DNA of 64,000 nt. Source: Segatella albensis DSM 11370 = JCM 12258 (GTDB taxonomy: Bacteria; Bacteroidota; Bacteroidia; Bacteroidales; Bacteroidaceae). The stretch lies in NCBI RefSeq assembly GCF_000426565.1, contig NZ_AUFP01000006.1, positions 124,001 to 188,000 of the forward strand, given 5' to 3'. Under the pieces are notes generated by a model. The model saw only the letters and a list, made by a program, of their open reading frames with translations. It was not told the DNA's origin and searched no databases. Below, piece by piece: positions 42,619 to 53,249 of the stretch (positions within the stretch are counted from its first letter, which is position 1; each line of letters opens with the position of its first letter). Both the position numbers and the translations under genes were made by a program.

Positions 42619-44769
42619 TTAGAAGAACAAGTAGCGGTTATCTACTACATCGGCGTTGAGGTAAAGCTCCTGCATGAAGTTGCCGGCATACTGCATTGCC
42701 TTCTGACGACACTTCTGCTCCTGGGCTTTCTCATCGAACTTAACAGGACGCATCTTCTTGCTTACTACCTGGAACAAGTAAACTCCGGCATTACCCTTTA
42801 CTGGATGTGAAGCAAACTTGCCATTGGCTGTTGCATATACTGCTCCTGAAAGTGCTGGCTCGCTGGCACCTGTTGCTGAAATGAATACTGGAGCTGCAAA
42901 GGTTACCTGATCTACTGAAGAAATCTTTGCTCCCTTGGCCTTAGCGGCTGCAATGCTCTTTACTCCATTCAACTTGGCCATGATCATCTCTGCCTTCTTG
43001 TCGCGAAGAACCTCGGCCTTGACCATTTCCTTAACCTGTGGATCCTCTAAACCGCGATATCCTTTGGCGTGAATCTTGTCGAGTACTACTACCAACAGGT
43101 GGTCGTTGTTACCACACTCATACATTGGTGATACTTCGCCTTCTTTTGCATCAAAGAGCCACTTCAATGCATCACGTGTAGAATGGATATTTGCGATATA
43201 ATGTGATGATGTTGTTACATCTTTCAACTCTTGTACCTTGTAACCGCTCTTTGCTGCGTTCTTTACAATAGACTCTGCTGACTGATTTGCACTAACAAAT
43301 GATGAGAACTTGTTGTATGCTGAACGATAGGTCTCCTGTGAGAAGTCTACTGTCTTCTTGATAACTGCTGCTGTGAAGTTCTCCTTGAAACCCTTGCGGT
43401 CGAGAACCTGAAGGATGATGTTTCCTTGGGTCAGGGCTACATTGTTCAAAGAGTTTACTTCTCCATTCTGAATGGCATTGACAATGGCCTTGTTGTCTGC
43501 TGATGCGCTCTGAGCAAGCATACCTACTAGCTGCTGTGATGTTGCCCAAATCTTCTCGCCTGTCTGACCGTACTTCTTAGAGAGTGCTTCGAAATCGGCT
43601 CCTCCCTTAAGGGCGGTATATACTGAATCGGCGGTCTTCTTTGCTGCATTGACATCTGCACCTCCTACCTGAATCATGCGATACTGTACTGAATCTGGAA
43701 GTGATACCTTTGCCAAAAGTTTTACTATGTTCAAGGTGTTGTCACCGGCGTTGTACTTCACGGTAGATGTTGTACCTGCTGAGATAGAATCTAACATTGA
43801 AGCGATGTCTTGTGGGAAGAACTCTTTAGGAGCTGGTGCACCAAGATATGGAATCAAAGATGCGCTCTTGCGAACAACTTCTGTTGGATCTGTTACGGTT
43901 GACAATGTCTTCTGGTAGCCTGCAAACTCTTTATTCAAAGCAGCACGGTCGGCATTGCTTGCGTTAACCTGGAAGTCTACAAACTTGATGTCGCGACTCT
44001 CTACTGACTGCTTGAAACGTGGCTTCAACTCGTCATACTTCTCCTTGAGATCGCTCTCTGTGATCTTTACCTTGCTGTCTGCAATATCTGAATATGGGAA
44101 TGCTGCCAACTGAATATTGTTCTCTTCGTTCTCTTCCTTGAATGCCATCTTGGCTTCTACTGGATTTGATAGGAAACAATGTGCTAACAAGCTCTGATAT
44201 TTCTGTGCAAGAGTCTGCTGACGTAATGTCTTCTCGATAAAACTCCAATACTTGTAAATCTTGTCGTACTGCTCTTGAACCTGTGCATTTCCAGCTGCCT
44301 TGTTGGCTTTATAATCTGCAAGGAACTTCTGCAATGCTGATGCATCGAAACGGCCTGTCTGCTGATTTACAAACGGTGTCTGAAGAAGCATTGGATTGGT
44401 ACCTTCCTTTAGGATATTCTGCAACTCTTCGTCGGTAACGGTCAAGCCGAGTTCCTTAGCTTCTTTCTCTACAAGCTTTGACTGTACATAGGTGTTCCAA
44501 ACCATATCCTTAACCTGATTCAACTGGTCTTCAGAAAGGTTCTCGGTACCCTGTTGCATCTTAATCACTTCAGTGTACTCATCGACTAATTTCTGGAAAT
44601 CATTTACATTGATTTTCTCTCCTAACACTTCACCTACCTGCTGACGCTGATCATTCTGTGTTGACTCACATGAACGAAAAGCTTCTTCGGCGATGAAGGC
44701 AAAAAGGCCAAAACCGATAATACAAATCAGAATAATACCTTTTTGTCTGATTTTTCCTAATGCTGCCAT
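42619..44769 (-). CDS. ppiD: PpiD-like periplasmic peptidyl-prolyl isomerase anchored in the inner membrane
   Basis: 716 residues. A single membrane helix lies at the N-terminus (about 11-28, GIILICIIGFGLFAFIAEEA), followed by a SurA-like chaperone domain (about 40-330). A parvulin-type rotamase domain (about 345-450, with YRMIQVGG and FEALSKKYGQTGE) comes next, and a further parvulin-like segment may lie at about 480-580. Family members help outer-membrane and secreted proteins fold as they leave the Sec channel. The gene follows the CNNM/CBS gene but has its own -7 element at 44853-44860. Confidence 0.92.
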   Translation of the reverse strand: MAALGKIRQKGIILICIIGFGLFAFIAEEAFRSCESTQNDQRQQVGEVLGEKINVNDFQKLVDEYTEVIKMQQGTENLSEDQLNQVKDMVWNTYVQSKLVEKEAKELGLTVTDEELQNILKEGTNPMLLQTPFVNQQTGRFDASALQKFLADYKANKAAGNAQVQEQYDKIYKYWSFIEKTLRQQTLAQKYQSLLAHCFLSNPVEAKMAFKEENEENNIQLAAFPYSDIADSKVKITESDLKEKYDELKPRFKQSVESRDIKFVDFQVNASNADRAALNKEFAGYQKTLSTVTDPTEVVRKSASLIPYLGAPAPKEFFPQDIASMLDSISAGTTSTVKYNAGDNTLNIVKLLAKVSLPDSVQYRMIQVGGADVNAAKKTADSVYTALKGGADFEALSKKYGQTGEKIWATSQQLVGMLAQSASADNKAIVNAIQNGEVNSLNNVALTQGNIILQVLDRKGFKENFTAAVIKKTVDFSQETYRSAYNKFSSFVSANQSAESIVKNAAKSGYKVQELKDVTTSSHYIANIHSTRDALKWLFDAKEGEVSPMYECGNNDHLLVVVLDKIHAKGYRGLEDPQVKEMVKAEVLRDKKAEMIMAKLNGVKSIAAAKAKGAKISSVDQVTFAAPVFISATGASEPALSGAVYATANGKFASHPVKGNAGVYLFQVVSKKMRPVKFDEKAQEQKCRQKAMQYAGNFMQELYLNADVVDNRYLFF

Positions 44770-44852
44770 TTTTAATAGTTTTATATTTGTTTTATTCTAT
44801 TCTTTCATGAATATTAGTTAACGTTCTCATTGAGTATCTCTCAAATTGCCTA

Positions 44853-44860
44853 CAAAAATA
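44853..44860 (-). promoter_or_regulatory. Predicted -7 element upstream of ppiD
   Basis: Minus strand TATTTTTG, exact match, in the 135-bp gap after the CNNM/CBS gene. -33 candidates (TTTG at 44876-44880) are closer than usual, so strength is uncertain. Confidence 0.5.
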
Positions 44861-44904
44861 ATAATAAATTATCAAACAAAGGAATTTTTCGTGCGAAAAT
44901 ACAC

Positions 44905-46173
44905 TTACAAATTAACTTTTAGCTTGACAAGTTCTATTTTCGTCATCGTATTTTTGATAATCTTAAATTCAAATTTGTCTATTTTTACTACTTCATTGAG
45001 TTTGGGGAAACTTTCATAGTAATGAAGTATCAAGCCGCCTATGGTCATGTACTCATCGCTTTCTGGTAAATCGAGATTGAACATGCTGTTTACTTTGTCG
45101 ATCTCCAAACGCCCTGAAAGTAGAAACTCGTTCTCGCTAACTTGTTTGGATATGTAGTTGCTATTGTCGTGTTCGTCTTCTATATCACCAAAGATTTCTT
45201 CGACGATATCTTCCAGACTGACAATGCCACTGGTTCCGCCAAATTCGTCGATAACGACGCCTAGGGTCTTCTTCTGCTGAAGGAATGTCTTCATCAGTTT
45301 CTGAGCGGGCATGGTCTCTGGTACGAAAGGCATCGTTCGAATGTATTCCTTCCAGTTGTTGCGATGACGAAACATCTCTGAACTATGAATATAACCTATG
45401 ATATGGTCTATATCTTCGTGATATACTATAATCTTGGAATTTCCACTTTCTATGAAGGTCTGCTCGAGTTCTTCCAAACTGCAGGTGTCTTCTACGGCAT
45501 TGATCTCTGTACGGGGTATCATACAGTCTCTGATCTTGGTATCGGTAAAGTCTAACGCGTTCTGGAATATCTTTACTTCGTCTTCTACATCTTCGGCTTT
45601 GGAGTTGTCTATGGAACTCTGAACAAGATAATCCAAATCGACTTTGGAGAAACCTTCGTCGTCGCTCTTGTTGTCCATGTTTATTCCGAAAACTTTCAGT
45701 ATTGCTTTGGAAAGTAGTGTCGCAAACTTGGAGATTGGCCACAAGAGGATATAGAAGATATAGGCTATAGGTGAAAAGATGGTTAGTAATCTGTTCGGAT
45801 TACTCTTGAAGAATGTCTTCGGCAGGAACTCTCCCGTAAACAACACAACGAGTGTGGAGGCTATTGTGTCGAGAATAACTTGGGTAGCGGATGTGAATGG
45901 GGCAAATAATGTTTTGTCGAAGATTTCGGCAAACAGAATTCCATACAGTACCAACACGATATTGTTACCGACCAGCATTGTCGACACAAAACCATTTGGA
46001 TGGGAATAAAAGACAGATAATATCTTTTGGACAAAACCGTTCTTTTCTTTATCCATCTCGACAAGCATCCGGTTACTGGCCACAAAGGCAATCTCCATTC
46101 CACTAAAGAAGGCGGACATGACCATGGTAACTAGAATGCCAATGAAATATGTTATTTCTATATCTCCAAACAT
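44905..46173 (-). CDS. CNNM/CBS/CorC-type membrane protein (hemolysin-family, GldE-like)
   Basis: 422 residues. A DUF21/CNNM membrane domain with four hydrophobic stretches (about 1-185, with GILVTMVMSAFFSGMEIAF and FTGEFLPKTFF) is followed by two CBS domains (about 205-325). The C-terminal CorC_HlyC domain is at about 340-422 (DLPESDEYMTIGGLI). Relatives are magnesium or cobalt transporters or regulators; in Flavobacterium the homologue GldE is linked to gliding. No gliding genes occur here, so a general ion role is more likely. It is encoded 12 bp after lptC. Confidence 0.9.
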   Translation of the reverse strand: MFGDIEITYFIGILVTMVMSAFFSGMEIAFVASNRMLVEMDKEKNGFVQKILSVFYSHPNGFVSTMLVGNNIVLVLYGILFAEIFDKTLFAPFTSATQVILDTIASTLVVLFTGEFLPKTFFKSNPNRLLTIFSPIAYIFYILLWPISKFATLLSKAILKVFGINMDNKSDDEGFSKVDLDYLVQSSIDNSKAEDVEDEVKIFQNALDFTDTKIRDCMIPRTEINAVEDTCSLEELEQTFIESGNSKIIVYHEDIDHIIGYIHSSEMFRHRNNWKEYIRTMPFVPETMPAQKLMKTFLQQKKTLGVVIDEFGGTSGIVSLEDIVEEIFGDIEDEHDNSNYISKQVSENEFLLSGRLEIDKVNSMFNLDLPESDEYMTIGGLILHYYESFPKLNEVVKIDKFEFKIIKNTMTKIELVKLKVNL

Positions 46174-46185
46174 CGCTATTTAATT

Positions 46186-46830
46186 TCAAGGAATATTGGA
46201 ACTCTTTGGCTGTGGTGTTGCTCGAGGACGTAAGGTGCCCTTTACGGAGTCTGGCTGTGAACGCATTGTATCGGAAGGGGATTCCATCATCTCTCCCTTT
46301 ACAAATGAGCCTCGGGTATTCGAGACATAATACTTCGTCATCTGTTCATCACTCCTAAAATAACTGCCTTCAAGTCGTCTGTCTGGTGTTATCAGACGGG
46401 AGTATTTATAAGAATATATCTCATGGGCATTCTCATCCCAATATAGTTCCTCACTAGAGAAGCGAATATTATCTTTTGTCAGGATACGTACTCGTCCTCT
46501 CATCACCCATAGTTTCTGCTGATTGTAATATATAGCGCTGTCACATTGGATGTAGCTATATATATGAAACTTCTGATCAAAGGCTTCCAAAAAGACGCCC
46601 TTATCAAAGGTCCATCTCGGGGGATTCTTTACTTCATTGATATCCCATCGTTCTGTAACGATACGATATTTTATAACACCCGAATCTGATATCAACGTGT
46701 TTACACCATAAGATGTCATCACTGACGCTGAATCTCTCGGAAGTATAGCGGGTGCTGTGTGTTCCTTCTGTTCTTCGCAAGATGCAAAAAAGAGAACACC
46801 TAATATTATATATAATAGTATTTGTTTCAT
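46186..46830 (-). CDS. lptC: LptC, lipopolysaccharide transport bridge protein
   Basis: 214 residues. The N-terminus MKQILLYIILGVLFFASC is a lipobox-type signal, so it may be a lipoprotein here instead of the membrane-helix protein known in E. coli. The OstA/LptC beta-jellyroll follows, with KNPPRWTFDKGVFLEAFD, WVMRGRVRILTKDNI and FSSEELYWDENAHEIYS. In the family it hands lipopolysaccharide from the LptBFG transporter to LptA. The last 35 residues are rich in Pro, Ser and Arg and look disordered. The start overlaps the upstream beta-barrel gene by one base. Confidence 0.92.
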   Translation of the reverse strand: MKQILLYIILGVLFFASCEEQKEHTAPAILPRDSASVMTSYGVNTLISDSGVIKYRIVTERWDINEVKNPPRWTFDKGVFLEAFDQKFHIYSYIQCDSAIYYNQQKLWVMRGRVRILTKDNIRFSSEELYWDENAHEIYSYKYSRLITPDRRLEGSYFRSDEQMTKYYVSNTRGSFVKGEMMESPSDTMRSQPDSVKGTLRPRATPQPKSSNIP

Positions 46831-48131
46831 TACTCAACCTTCCACTTCATGAACCAACGCTCATTGAAGGTAAGACCTATATTAATACGAAATGTATTTT
46901 CTTTTATCATTCCTGGTGCCCACTGACGAACCCACTGACCACTAATATTCAAAATTGATCTGTTGTTCATGGAGTTGACGATAGGTATACCAAATCCAAG
47001 ACTCGCACTAACTTCCTTAGGACCATTGTTTCCGTTTATCTTATAATATGGTGTGGCATATGAAACTCCTGCACGATAGTGGACGCGACGGACGAATATT
47101 CGGTCGTATTCTCGTGGACAATATTCGCCTCCTAATGTTAGCTTCTTGCGGGTTAGATAATTTCCATACTGCATGGAAGAGGTTGAACTATTGTCACTCG
47201 CAAATGTTGGCTGCGGAAGTTTACCCCATCTCTGAACGGTAAAATCGGCACCGACCTTCAATGAATTGTCATAATTATAGGTGAAACCTGCACCATACAT
47301 ATCTGGCAAATCTAAACGGAGACCGTTTCCGCTCAATGTATCTGATACGACTACCGATGTATTCGTATTGATGGTTGAGGTAACCAGCTCTGGATTTCCT
47401 CCAATCTTATGCTTTGGTGAATAGGTGAAACCTAAGATAACTTTGTTCTTATCTGAAAGTGATAGTAGATACTGTGCTCCTAAATCTAATTTATAGCTGG
47501 CAACACTGGCTGAATAGTTCTTGGAAAGTGTACTGACTGATGCATTACTGAATGATAACACGACAGACTTTGTGATGTCGCCCCATAAATATGAGATGTT
47601 CGCACCTACTGACAATCCTTTGACTGGTTGCCATCCTGCTCCTAAATAAACTTGATGTAATCCACCATCTCCACTATAGGTATTGGTAGACTTCAGTGTC
47701 TCATTTCCTAACGTAGTGGTACCACTGGCATTAAAGTTGTACCCCATCGTCGTAAACGGAACAAGACCGAAACTGACGCCAAGATGTGGAGCTGCTCGGA
47801 ATGCTGCTACAGCATAATCGAAACTGGAATTACGGGCATTCATCTTCTTTCCGTTCTCTTCCAAATTGGTGATCTGTCCGGATGCGCCCATGTCAAAAAT
47901 AAAAGTCAAGGAGTCTAAAGCAGAATATGACGCTGGGTTTAAATAGTTCACTTGGTTATGCTCTCGGAAGCCTAAGCCAAGTCCATTCATGCCTCTGTTA
48001 AACCCGCTAAACTGCTCTGATTGTAAACCTAGGCCATATTGGCTATATGGAGAATTAGTGCCACTCTGGGCGAAAGCAGTATTTGCTACACCCATCATGA
48101 GGGCCGCTATAAATAGTTTCTTCATTTTCAT
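46830..48131 (-). CDS. Outer-membrane beta-barrel protein, FadL-like, function unknown
   Basis: 433 residues. A signal peptide (ends AFAQ at about 22) is followed by GTNSPYSQYGLG, typical of Bacteroidetes barrels annotated as hypothetical or FadL-like. Alternating polar and hydrophobic strands continue to the end, with a final MKWKVE segment. A central NPASYSALDSLTF recalls the NPA motif of FadL. It may move hydrophobic compounds or take part in outer-membrane assembly; being first in an operon with lptC and ppiD favours an envelope role. Confidence 0.82.
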   Translation of the reverse strand: MKMKKLFIAALMMGVANTAFAQSGTNSPYSQYGLGLQSEQFSGFNRGMNGLGLGFREHNQVNYLNPASYSALDSLTFIFDMGASGQITNLEENGKKMNARNSSFDYAVAAFRAAPHLGVSFGLVPFTTMGYNFNASGTTTLGNETLKSTNTYSGDGGLHQVYLGAGWQPVKGLSVGANISYLWGDITKSVVLSFSNASVSTLSKNYSASVASYKLDLGAQYLLSLSDKNKVILGFTYSPKHKIGGNPELVTSTINTNTSVVVSDTLSGNGLRLDLPDMYGAGFTYNYDNSLKVGADFTVQRWGKLPQPTFASDNSSTSSMQYGNYLTRKKLTLGGEYCPREYDRIFVRRVHYRAGVSYATPYYKINGNNGPKEVSASLGFGIPIVNSMNNRSILNISGQWVRQWAPGMIKENTFRINIGLTFNERWFMKWKVE

Positions 48132-48148
48132 TAAATTATTCTAGATTG

Positions 48149-48156
48149 CAAAAGTA
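48149..48156 (-). promoter_or_regulatory. Predicted -7 element of the beta-barrel-lptC operon
   Basis: Minus strand TACTTTTG, exact match, about 18 bp before the ATG at 48131. It faces away from the plus-strand promoter at 48202-48209; the two -7 elements are 45 bp apart. Confidence 0.65.
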
Positions 48157-48201
48157 TTAAAAAAAATGGATATAAAAGAACGTTAACTCGAAAATTAAAG
48201 C

Positions 48202-48209
48202 TATTTTTG
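48202..48209 (+). promoter_or_regulatory. Predicted -7 element placing transcription start at the GTG of the DUF4105 gene
   Basis: TATTTTTG at 48202-48209, an exact match, followed by only four bases before the GTG start codon at 48214. Start sites normally fall a few bases after this element, so the mRNA should begin at or next to the GTG and have no leader. Confidence 0.65.
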
Positions 48210-48213
48210 CATC

Positions 48214-49401
48214 GTGAAACGTTTTAAATATATTTTTAGAGTTATAACAACCGTTATTTTACTGAATTTAACGGCAATGGGTGCTTCTGCACAAGACATA
48301 GACTATGATTCCGTTGAGGTTTCTTTACTGACTTGCTCTCCTGGACAGGAGGTTTGGGCTCAATATGGGCACACGGCTTTGAGATGGCACGATCTGAACC
48401 CTGAACATGGTATGGATGTTGTCGTAAACTATGGTGTCTTTTCTAGTGAACAGCCTTACTTTATTCCTCGGTTTATTTTTGGATTGACTGACTATTGTGT
48501 CGGCGCTCTTCCTTATGAGGAATTTTATAAAGAATATTCATATGAAGGAAGGGGCATTATTGAGCAGGTTCTTAACTTAACTGCGGATGATAAAAAGGCT
48601 ATACTGGATGCGCTCAACATCAATCTTCGTCCTGAGAATCAGACATATAGATATAATTTCTTTTACGATAACTGTACTTCTCGTGCAAGGGACATGATTG
48701 TTAATCATCTGCACGGGAAAGTAAAATATGCCGACAATGTAGACACGAAGGTGTCATATAGAGATATGATCCATCGCTGGACTCAGGATTATCCTTGGTG
48801 TCAGTTTGGTGAGGATTTACTACTTGGAGTTTATGCTGATAAGGCTACGACTAGGGCGCAACAGCAATTCTTACCGGATAATCTTCGGGCTGACTTTGCT
48901 AAAGCTATCTATAACGGGAAGCCTTTCGTTAAGAGTACAACAACTTTACTAGAACCTGAAAACTTGGTTGATTATCAGGTAATTATCAGTCCTTTTACTT
49001 TATTCTTCTTTATCTTCATTATCTCTTGCATGATTTTGATATATGAATACAAGAAGAAAAAGATATTGTGGGGATGGGATGCCTTGATGATGATAGCAGC
49101 AGGTCTCCCTGGTATTGTCCTGACTGTTATGATTTTCTCTCAGCATCCATGTGTAAGTTTGAATCTATTAATTCTATTCGGAAATCCTATTCCTTTATTC
49201 ATGGTATGGAGAGCAACAAAAAGGACGAGAAGACATCAACATGACGCTTGGTGGAAGGTGTGGTTTGCTATGATGATCCTTGGCCTTTTAGGTGGATTCT
49301 TCCAGCACTATCCTACTCCTATTCTATTTATGGCATTAAGTTTGCTGTCTAGACCTTTAGTTCACATGTATATGGAACGTGCCGGTATCTATAAGGCATA
49401 A
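48214..49401 (+). CDS. DUF4105 protein with C-terminal membrane helices
   Basis: 395 residues, starting with GTG at 48214. That is the only start giving the signal peptide (MKRFKYIFRVITTVILLNL to ASAQ); a stop codon lies six codons upstream and the next Met (residue 22) is inside the signal. The DUF4105 domain (about 30-270) has EVWAQYGHTALRWHD and FFYDNCTSRARDMI, whose His and Cys suggest a papain-like active site, though activity is unproven. Four membrane helices follow (about 265-385). It probably works in the periplasm, tied to the inner membrane. Confidence 0.9.
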   Translation: MKRFKYIFRVITTVILLNLTAMGASAQDIDYDSVEVSLLTCSPGQEVWAQYGHTALRWHDLNPEHGMDVVVNYGVFSSEQPYFIPRFIFGLTDYCVGALPYEEFYKEYSYEGRGIIEQVLNLTADDKKAILDALNINLRPENQTYRYNFFYDNCTSRARDMIVNHLHGKVKYADNVDTKVSYRDMIHRWTQDYPWCQFGEDLLLGVYADKATTRAQQQFLPDNLRADFAKAIYNGKPFVKSTTTLLEPENLVDYQVIISPFTLFFFIFIISCMILIYEYKKKKILWGWDALMMIAAGLPGIVLTVMIFSQHPCVSLNLLILFGNPIPLFMVWRATKRTRRHQHDAWWKVWFAMMILGLLGGFFQHYPTPILFMALSLLSRPLVHMYMERAGIYKA

Positions 49402-49419
49402 CAGATATAAAAAAGAAGA

Positions 49420-49782
49420 ATGATTGTAAATCGATATATCACAGCCCTATTGGTAGTATTAGCTGCCACAGGAGTAGAAGCGCAGAATCTCCAATCTGCA
49501 ATTAAACTCGCTATGACTGGTGAGATATCGTATGAGCAGTTTATCCAACAGCCGGAAGTGAAAATGCTGGAAGATGACATTCTGTCAGTCATCAAAGCAT
49601 TCAAAGAGGCAGACGAAGAGGATGATCTGCAATTCAATTATATTTCAGGATTACATTCTTTGGAATCTTATGTTCCAGCAAACATTATATTTGCTCACAA
49701 AACAAAGGTGAGGGATTTCATACAACCTATCTTGCACATCCTTCATCCTTGTTCTATTGTTATTCGGGGACCTAATAAATAA
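49420..49782 (+). CDS. Secreted 120-residue protein of unknown function
   Basis: A signal peptide (MIVNRYITALLVVLAATGVEAQ) precedes a mostly helical mature part of about 98 residues (LQSAIKLAMTGEISYEQFIQ and DDILSVIKAFKEADEEDDL). The end is more hydrophobic with one Cys. AGAAGA lies just before the ATG. It follows the DUF4105 gene by 18 bp and is likely on the same transcript, ahead of the secA promoter. I recognise no family. Confidence 0.75.
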   Translation: MIVNRYITALLVVLAATGVEAQNLQSAIKLAMTGEISYEQFIQQPEVKMLEDDILSVIKAFKEADEEDDLQFNYISGLHSLESYVPANIIFAHKTKVRDFIQPILHILHPCSIVIRGPNK

Positions 49783-49813
49783 AGGAAACATGCATTTTTC
49801 AAATTATTTTTTG

Positions 49814-49821
49814 TAAATTTG
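49814..49821 (+). promoter_or_regulatory. Predicted -7 element of secA
   Basis: TAAATTTG, exact match, 42 bp before the secA ATG in the 81-bp gap. Upstream TTTTTC-rich sequence gives only an approximate -33. Confidence 0.6.
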
Positions 49822-49863
49822 CCCTCAATTATTAACTTTACGAATAACAATAACTAATATAAA

Positions 49864-52800
49864 ATGAATTTAAACAAGATTTTAAAGTCTCTGTTCGGCG
49901 ACAAGTCTAGTCGAGATATGAAGTTGATTCAGCCTATCGTTGAACAAGTAAAAATTGCTTATCCTGAGATTAAAGCTTTAAGCAATGATGAACTCCGTGC
50001 AAAAACACAAGAAATAAAACAGAAGGTACAGGACGCTGGTAAAGAGCAGCGTGAGAAGATCAAGGAGATCAAAGCAAAAATCGAAGATACTCCTATTGAT
50101 GAACGCGAGGATCTCTTCAATGAAATTGATAAGATTCATAAGGTTGAGCTTGAAAACTATGAGGTAGCTCTCAATGAGGTATTACCAATTGCCTTCAGTA
50201 TCGTAAAAGAAACTGCAAGACGTTTTACTGAAAACGAGGATACTATCGTTACAGCAACAGATTTCGACCGCGAACTGGCTGCAGACCCTAGCAAGGACTT
50301 TATCACTATCGATGGTGACAAAGCTTACTATCACAATCATTGGACTGCTGGTGGAAATGACCTGAAATGGCAGATGGTACACTATGATGTTCAGCTCTTC
50401 GGTGGTATTGTTCTACACCAGGGTAAGATCGCTGAGATGGCAACCGGTGAAGGTAAAACTCTCGTGGCTACTCTCCCAGTCTTCTTGAATGCATTAACAG
50501 GTAATGGTGTACACGTTGTTACTGTCAACGATTACTTGGCAAAACGTGACTGTGACTGGATGGGACCTCTGTATGAGTTCAATGGTCTTTCTGTAGACTG
50601 TATCGACAAGCATCAGCCAAACTCTGAAGCTCGTCGTAAGGCTTATCAGGCTGATATCACCTTCGGAACTAACAATGAGTTCGGTTTTGACTACCTGCGT
50701 GATAACATGGCGGTTTCTCCTGCTGATTTGGTACAGCGTGAACACAACTATGCTATTGTCGATGAGGTTGACTCTGTGTTAATTGATGATGCTCGTACTC
50801 CGCTCATCATCTCTGGTCCTATCCCTAAGGGTGATGATCAGATGTATGAGGAATATCAGCCATTGGTAGAACGCTTGTATGAGGTACAACGTAAACAGGC
50901 TACCGAACTTCTTGCTGAGGCAAAACAGAAGATTTCTAAAGGTATTGAGGCAAAGGATCAGGTTCTCCTCCAAGAGGGTTTCCTTGCTCTTTATCGTTCA
51001 TATAAGTCTCTTCCTAAGAATAAGCCTTTGATCAAATATCTTTCTGAAGAAGGTATCAAGGCTGGTATGCTCAAAACTGAGGAGTATTATATGCAGAACA
51101 ACAACCGTGAGATGCCTAAGGCTGTTGAACCGCTGTATTTCGTAGTTGATGAGAAACTTAATAGTGCTGACCTTACTGATAAAGGTGGGGCTTGGCTTGC
51201 TAAACAGACGAATGATCCTGAGTTGTTTGTATTACCTGACATCACAACTCAACTTTCTGCACTGGAGAAAGAAAAAGAGGATGGTAAGATTTCGGAAGAG
51301 GAGTATATTGACCAGAAGGATGAACTTATGGCTCACTATGGTGTACAGAGCGAACGTGTACATACGTTACAGCAACTCCTCAAGGCATACACCATGTTCA
51401 ATAAAGACGATGAATATGTAGTCATGGATGGCGAGGTTAAAATCGTCGATGAACAGACTGGTCGTATCATGGAAGGTCGTCGTTGGAGTGATGGCTTACA
51501 TCAGGCTATCGAGGCTAAGGAGCACGTTAAAGTAGAAGCTGCTACACAGACATACGCAACGATTACTCTTCAGAACTATTTCCGTATGTACCACAAACTT
51601 TCTGGTATGACGGGTACGGCTTCTACTGAGGCTGGAGAGTTCTGGGATATCTATAAATTAGATGTTGTCGAGATTCCTACTAACCGACCTATCGCTCGTA
51701 AAGACTTGGATGATCGTGTATATAAGACACAACGTGAGAAATATCGTGCTGTCATCGACGAGATCGAGGAAATGAGAAATCAGGGACGTCCATGCTTGGT
51801 TGGTACAACCTCTGTTGAAATTTCGGAATTGTTGAGCAAGATGCTTAAGATGCGCAATATTCCTCATCAGGTATTGAATGCGAAACTCCATGCTCATGAG
51901 GCTCAGGTTGTTGCACTCGCTGGTCAGCAAGATAGTAATGGTAAAGGTGCTGTAACGATTGCAACCAATATGGCCGGTCGTGGTACCGATATTAAACTTT
52001 CTGACGAAGTTAAAGCTGCCGGTGGTCTTGCTATCATCGGTACGGAGCGCCATGAAAGTCGACGTGTAGACCGTCAGCTTCGTGGACGTGCCGGACGTCA
52101 GGGTGACCCAGGTTCTTCTGTATTCTATGTTTCCCTCGAGGATAAGCTTATGCGACTATTCGCTAGTGAGCGCATCGCTAATGTGATGGACCGCCTTGGA
52201 TTCAAGGAGGGTGAGCGCATCGAGAGTCCTATGATTTCTAAGAGTATTGAGCGTGCTCAGAAGAAGGTTGAGGAAAACAACTTTGGTATCCGTAAGAACC
52301 TGCTTGAGTATGATGATGTCATGAACAAGCAACGAACTGTAATCTACGAGAAGCGTCGCCATGCTTTGATGGGTGAACGTATCGGAATGGACATCACAAA
52401 TATCATCTGGGACCGTGTTGTTAATATTGTCAACAACAATGACTTTGAAGGTGCCAAGGAGGGATTCTTGAAGGTGTTGGCTATGGAGATTCCTTTCACC
52501 GAAGAAGAATTCGAGGATGGTAACAAAGATGAACTGTCAGAGCGCGCTTTCCAAGAGGCGATAACAAGTTTCAAACGTAAAACTGAACGTATTCAAAGTG
52601 TTGCCTGGCCTATCATCAAACAGGTATATGAGAACCAGGGGGCTATATATGAGCGTATCATGGTTCCTGTAACAGATGGTAAACGAGTATATCAGATACC
52701 ATGTAACCTTAAAGAAGCTTATGATTCTGAGGCAAAGTCTGTAGTCAAGGCCTTTGAGAAACAGATTATGCTCCATATCATTGATGATAACTGGAAAGAG

Positions 52801-53223
52801 AATCTTCGTCAGCTTGATGAACTTCGTCATTCTGTACAGAATGCTTCTTACGAGCAGAAAGATCCATTGCTGATCTTTAAACTTGAAAGTGTTAAAGTTT
52901 GGGATAGCATGATCGACGATATGAATAACCGTATGGCAAGTATCCTTATGCGTGGACAGATTCCAGAGATGCAGGAAGACTCTGTACAGGAGGCTGCACC
53001 AGAAGAGCATAGCCAGCGTTATCAGGAACAAAAGACTGATATTGAGGAAGAGCGTGAACGCGCTGAACGTGCTGCTCAACAGGCTGCAATGCATCAAGAT
53101 ACTCGTGAGAGTGTTGAAAGAAACCATACTCCATATATTGCTGAGAAGATGCCACGTCCTAACGATCCATGTCCTTGTGGCAGTGGCAAGAAGTTTAAGA
53201 ATTGCCACGGGCGTAACATTTAA
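49864..53223 (+). CDS. secA: Preprotein translocase ATPase SecA
   Basis: 1119 residues, about 220 longer than the E. coli protein, as is normal in Bacteroidetes; most of the extra length is inserted in the first nucleotide-binding domain (about 330-480) and the linker before the tail. Walker A is MATGEGKT (about 190-197), the DEAD motif is DEVDSV, and the second domain has [11 protein letters not shown] and [14 protein letters not shown]. The tail carries the zinc-binding [13 protein letters not shown] that contacts SecB or the ribosome. It drives protein export through SecYEG. Confidence 0.98.
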   Translation: MNLNKILKSLFGDKSSRDMKLIQPIVEQVKIAYPEIKALSNDELRAKTQEIKQKVQDAGKEQREKIKEIKAKIEDTPIDEREDLFNEIDKIHKVELENYEVALNEVLPIAFSIVKETARRFTENEDTIVTATDFDRELAADPSKDFITIDGDKAYYHNHWTAGGNDLKWQMVHYDVQLFGGIVLHQGKIAEMATGEGKTLVATLPVFLNALTGNGVHVVTVNDYLAKRDCDWMGPLYEFNGLSVDCIDKHQPNSEARRKAYQADITFGTNNEFGFDYLRDNMAVSPADLVQREHNYAIVDEVDSVLIDDARTPLIISGPIPKGDDQMYEEYQPLVERLYEVQRKQATELLAEAKQKISKGIEAKDQVLLQEGFLALYRSYKSLPKNKPLIKYLSEEGIKAGMLKTEEYYMQNNNREMPKAVEPLYFVVDEKLNSADLTDKGGAWLAKQTNDPELFVLPDITTQLSALEKEKEDGKISEEEYIDQKDELMAHYGVQSERVHTLQQLLKAYTMFNKDDEYVVMDGEVKIVDEQTGRIMEGRRWSDGLHQAIEAKEHVKVEAATQTYATITLQNYFRMYHKLSGMTGTASTEAGEFWDIYKLDVVEIPTNRPIARKDLDDRVYKTQREKYRAVIDEIEEMRNQGRPCLVGTTSVEISELLSKMLKMRNIPHQVLNAKLHAHEAQVVALAGQQDSNGKGAVTIATNMAGRGTDIKLSDEVKAAGGLAIIGTERHESRRVDRQLRGRAGRQGDPGSSVFYVSLEDKLMRLFASERIANVMDRLGFKEGERIESPMISKSIERAQKKVEENNFGIRKNLLEYDDVMNKQRTVIYEKRRHALMGERIGMDITNIIWDRVVNIVNNNDFEGAKEGFLKVLAMEIPFTEEEFEDGNKDELSERAFQEAITSFKRKTERIQSVAWPIIKQVYENQGAIYERIMVPVTDGKRVYQIPCNLKEAYDSEAKSVVKAFEKQIMLHIIDDNWKENLRQLDELRHSVQNASYEQKDPLLIFKLESVKVWDSMIDDMNNRMASILMRGQIPEMQEDSVQEAAPEEHSQRYQEQKTDIEEERERAERAAQQAAMHQDTRESVERNHTPYIAEKMPRPNDPCPCGSGKKFKNCHGRNI

Positions 53224-53249
53224 TATAAATCAACCCAACCAATATATAT

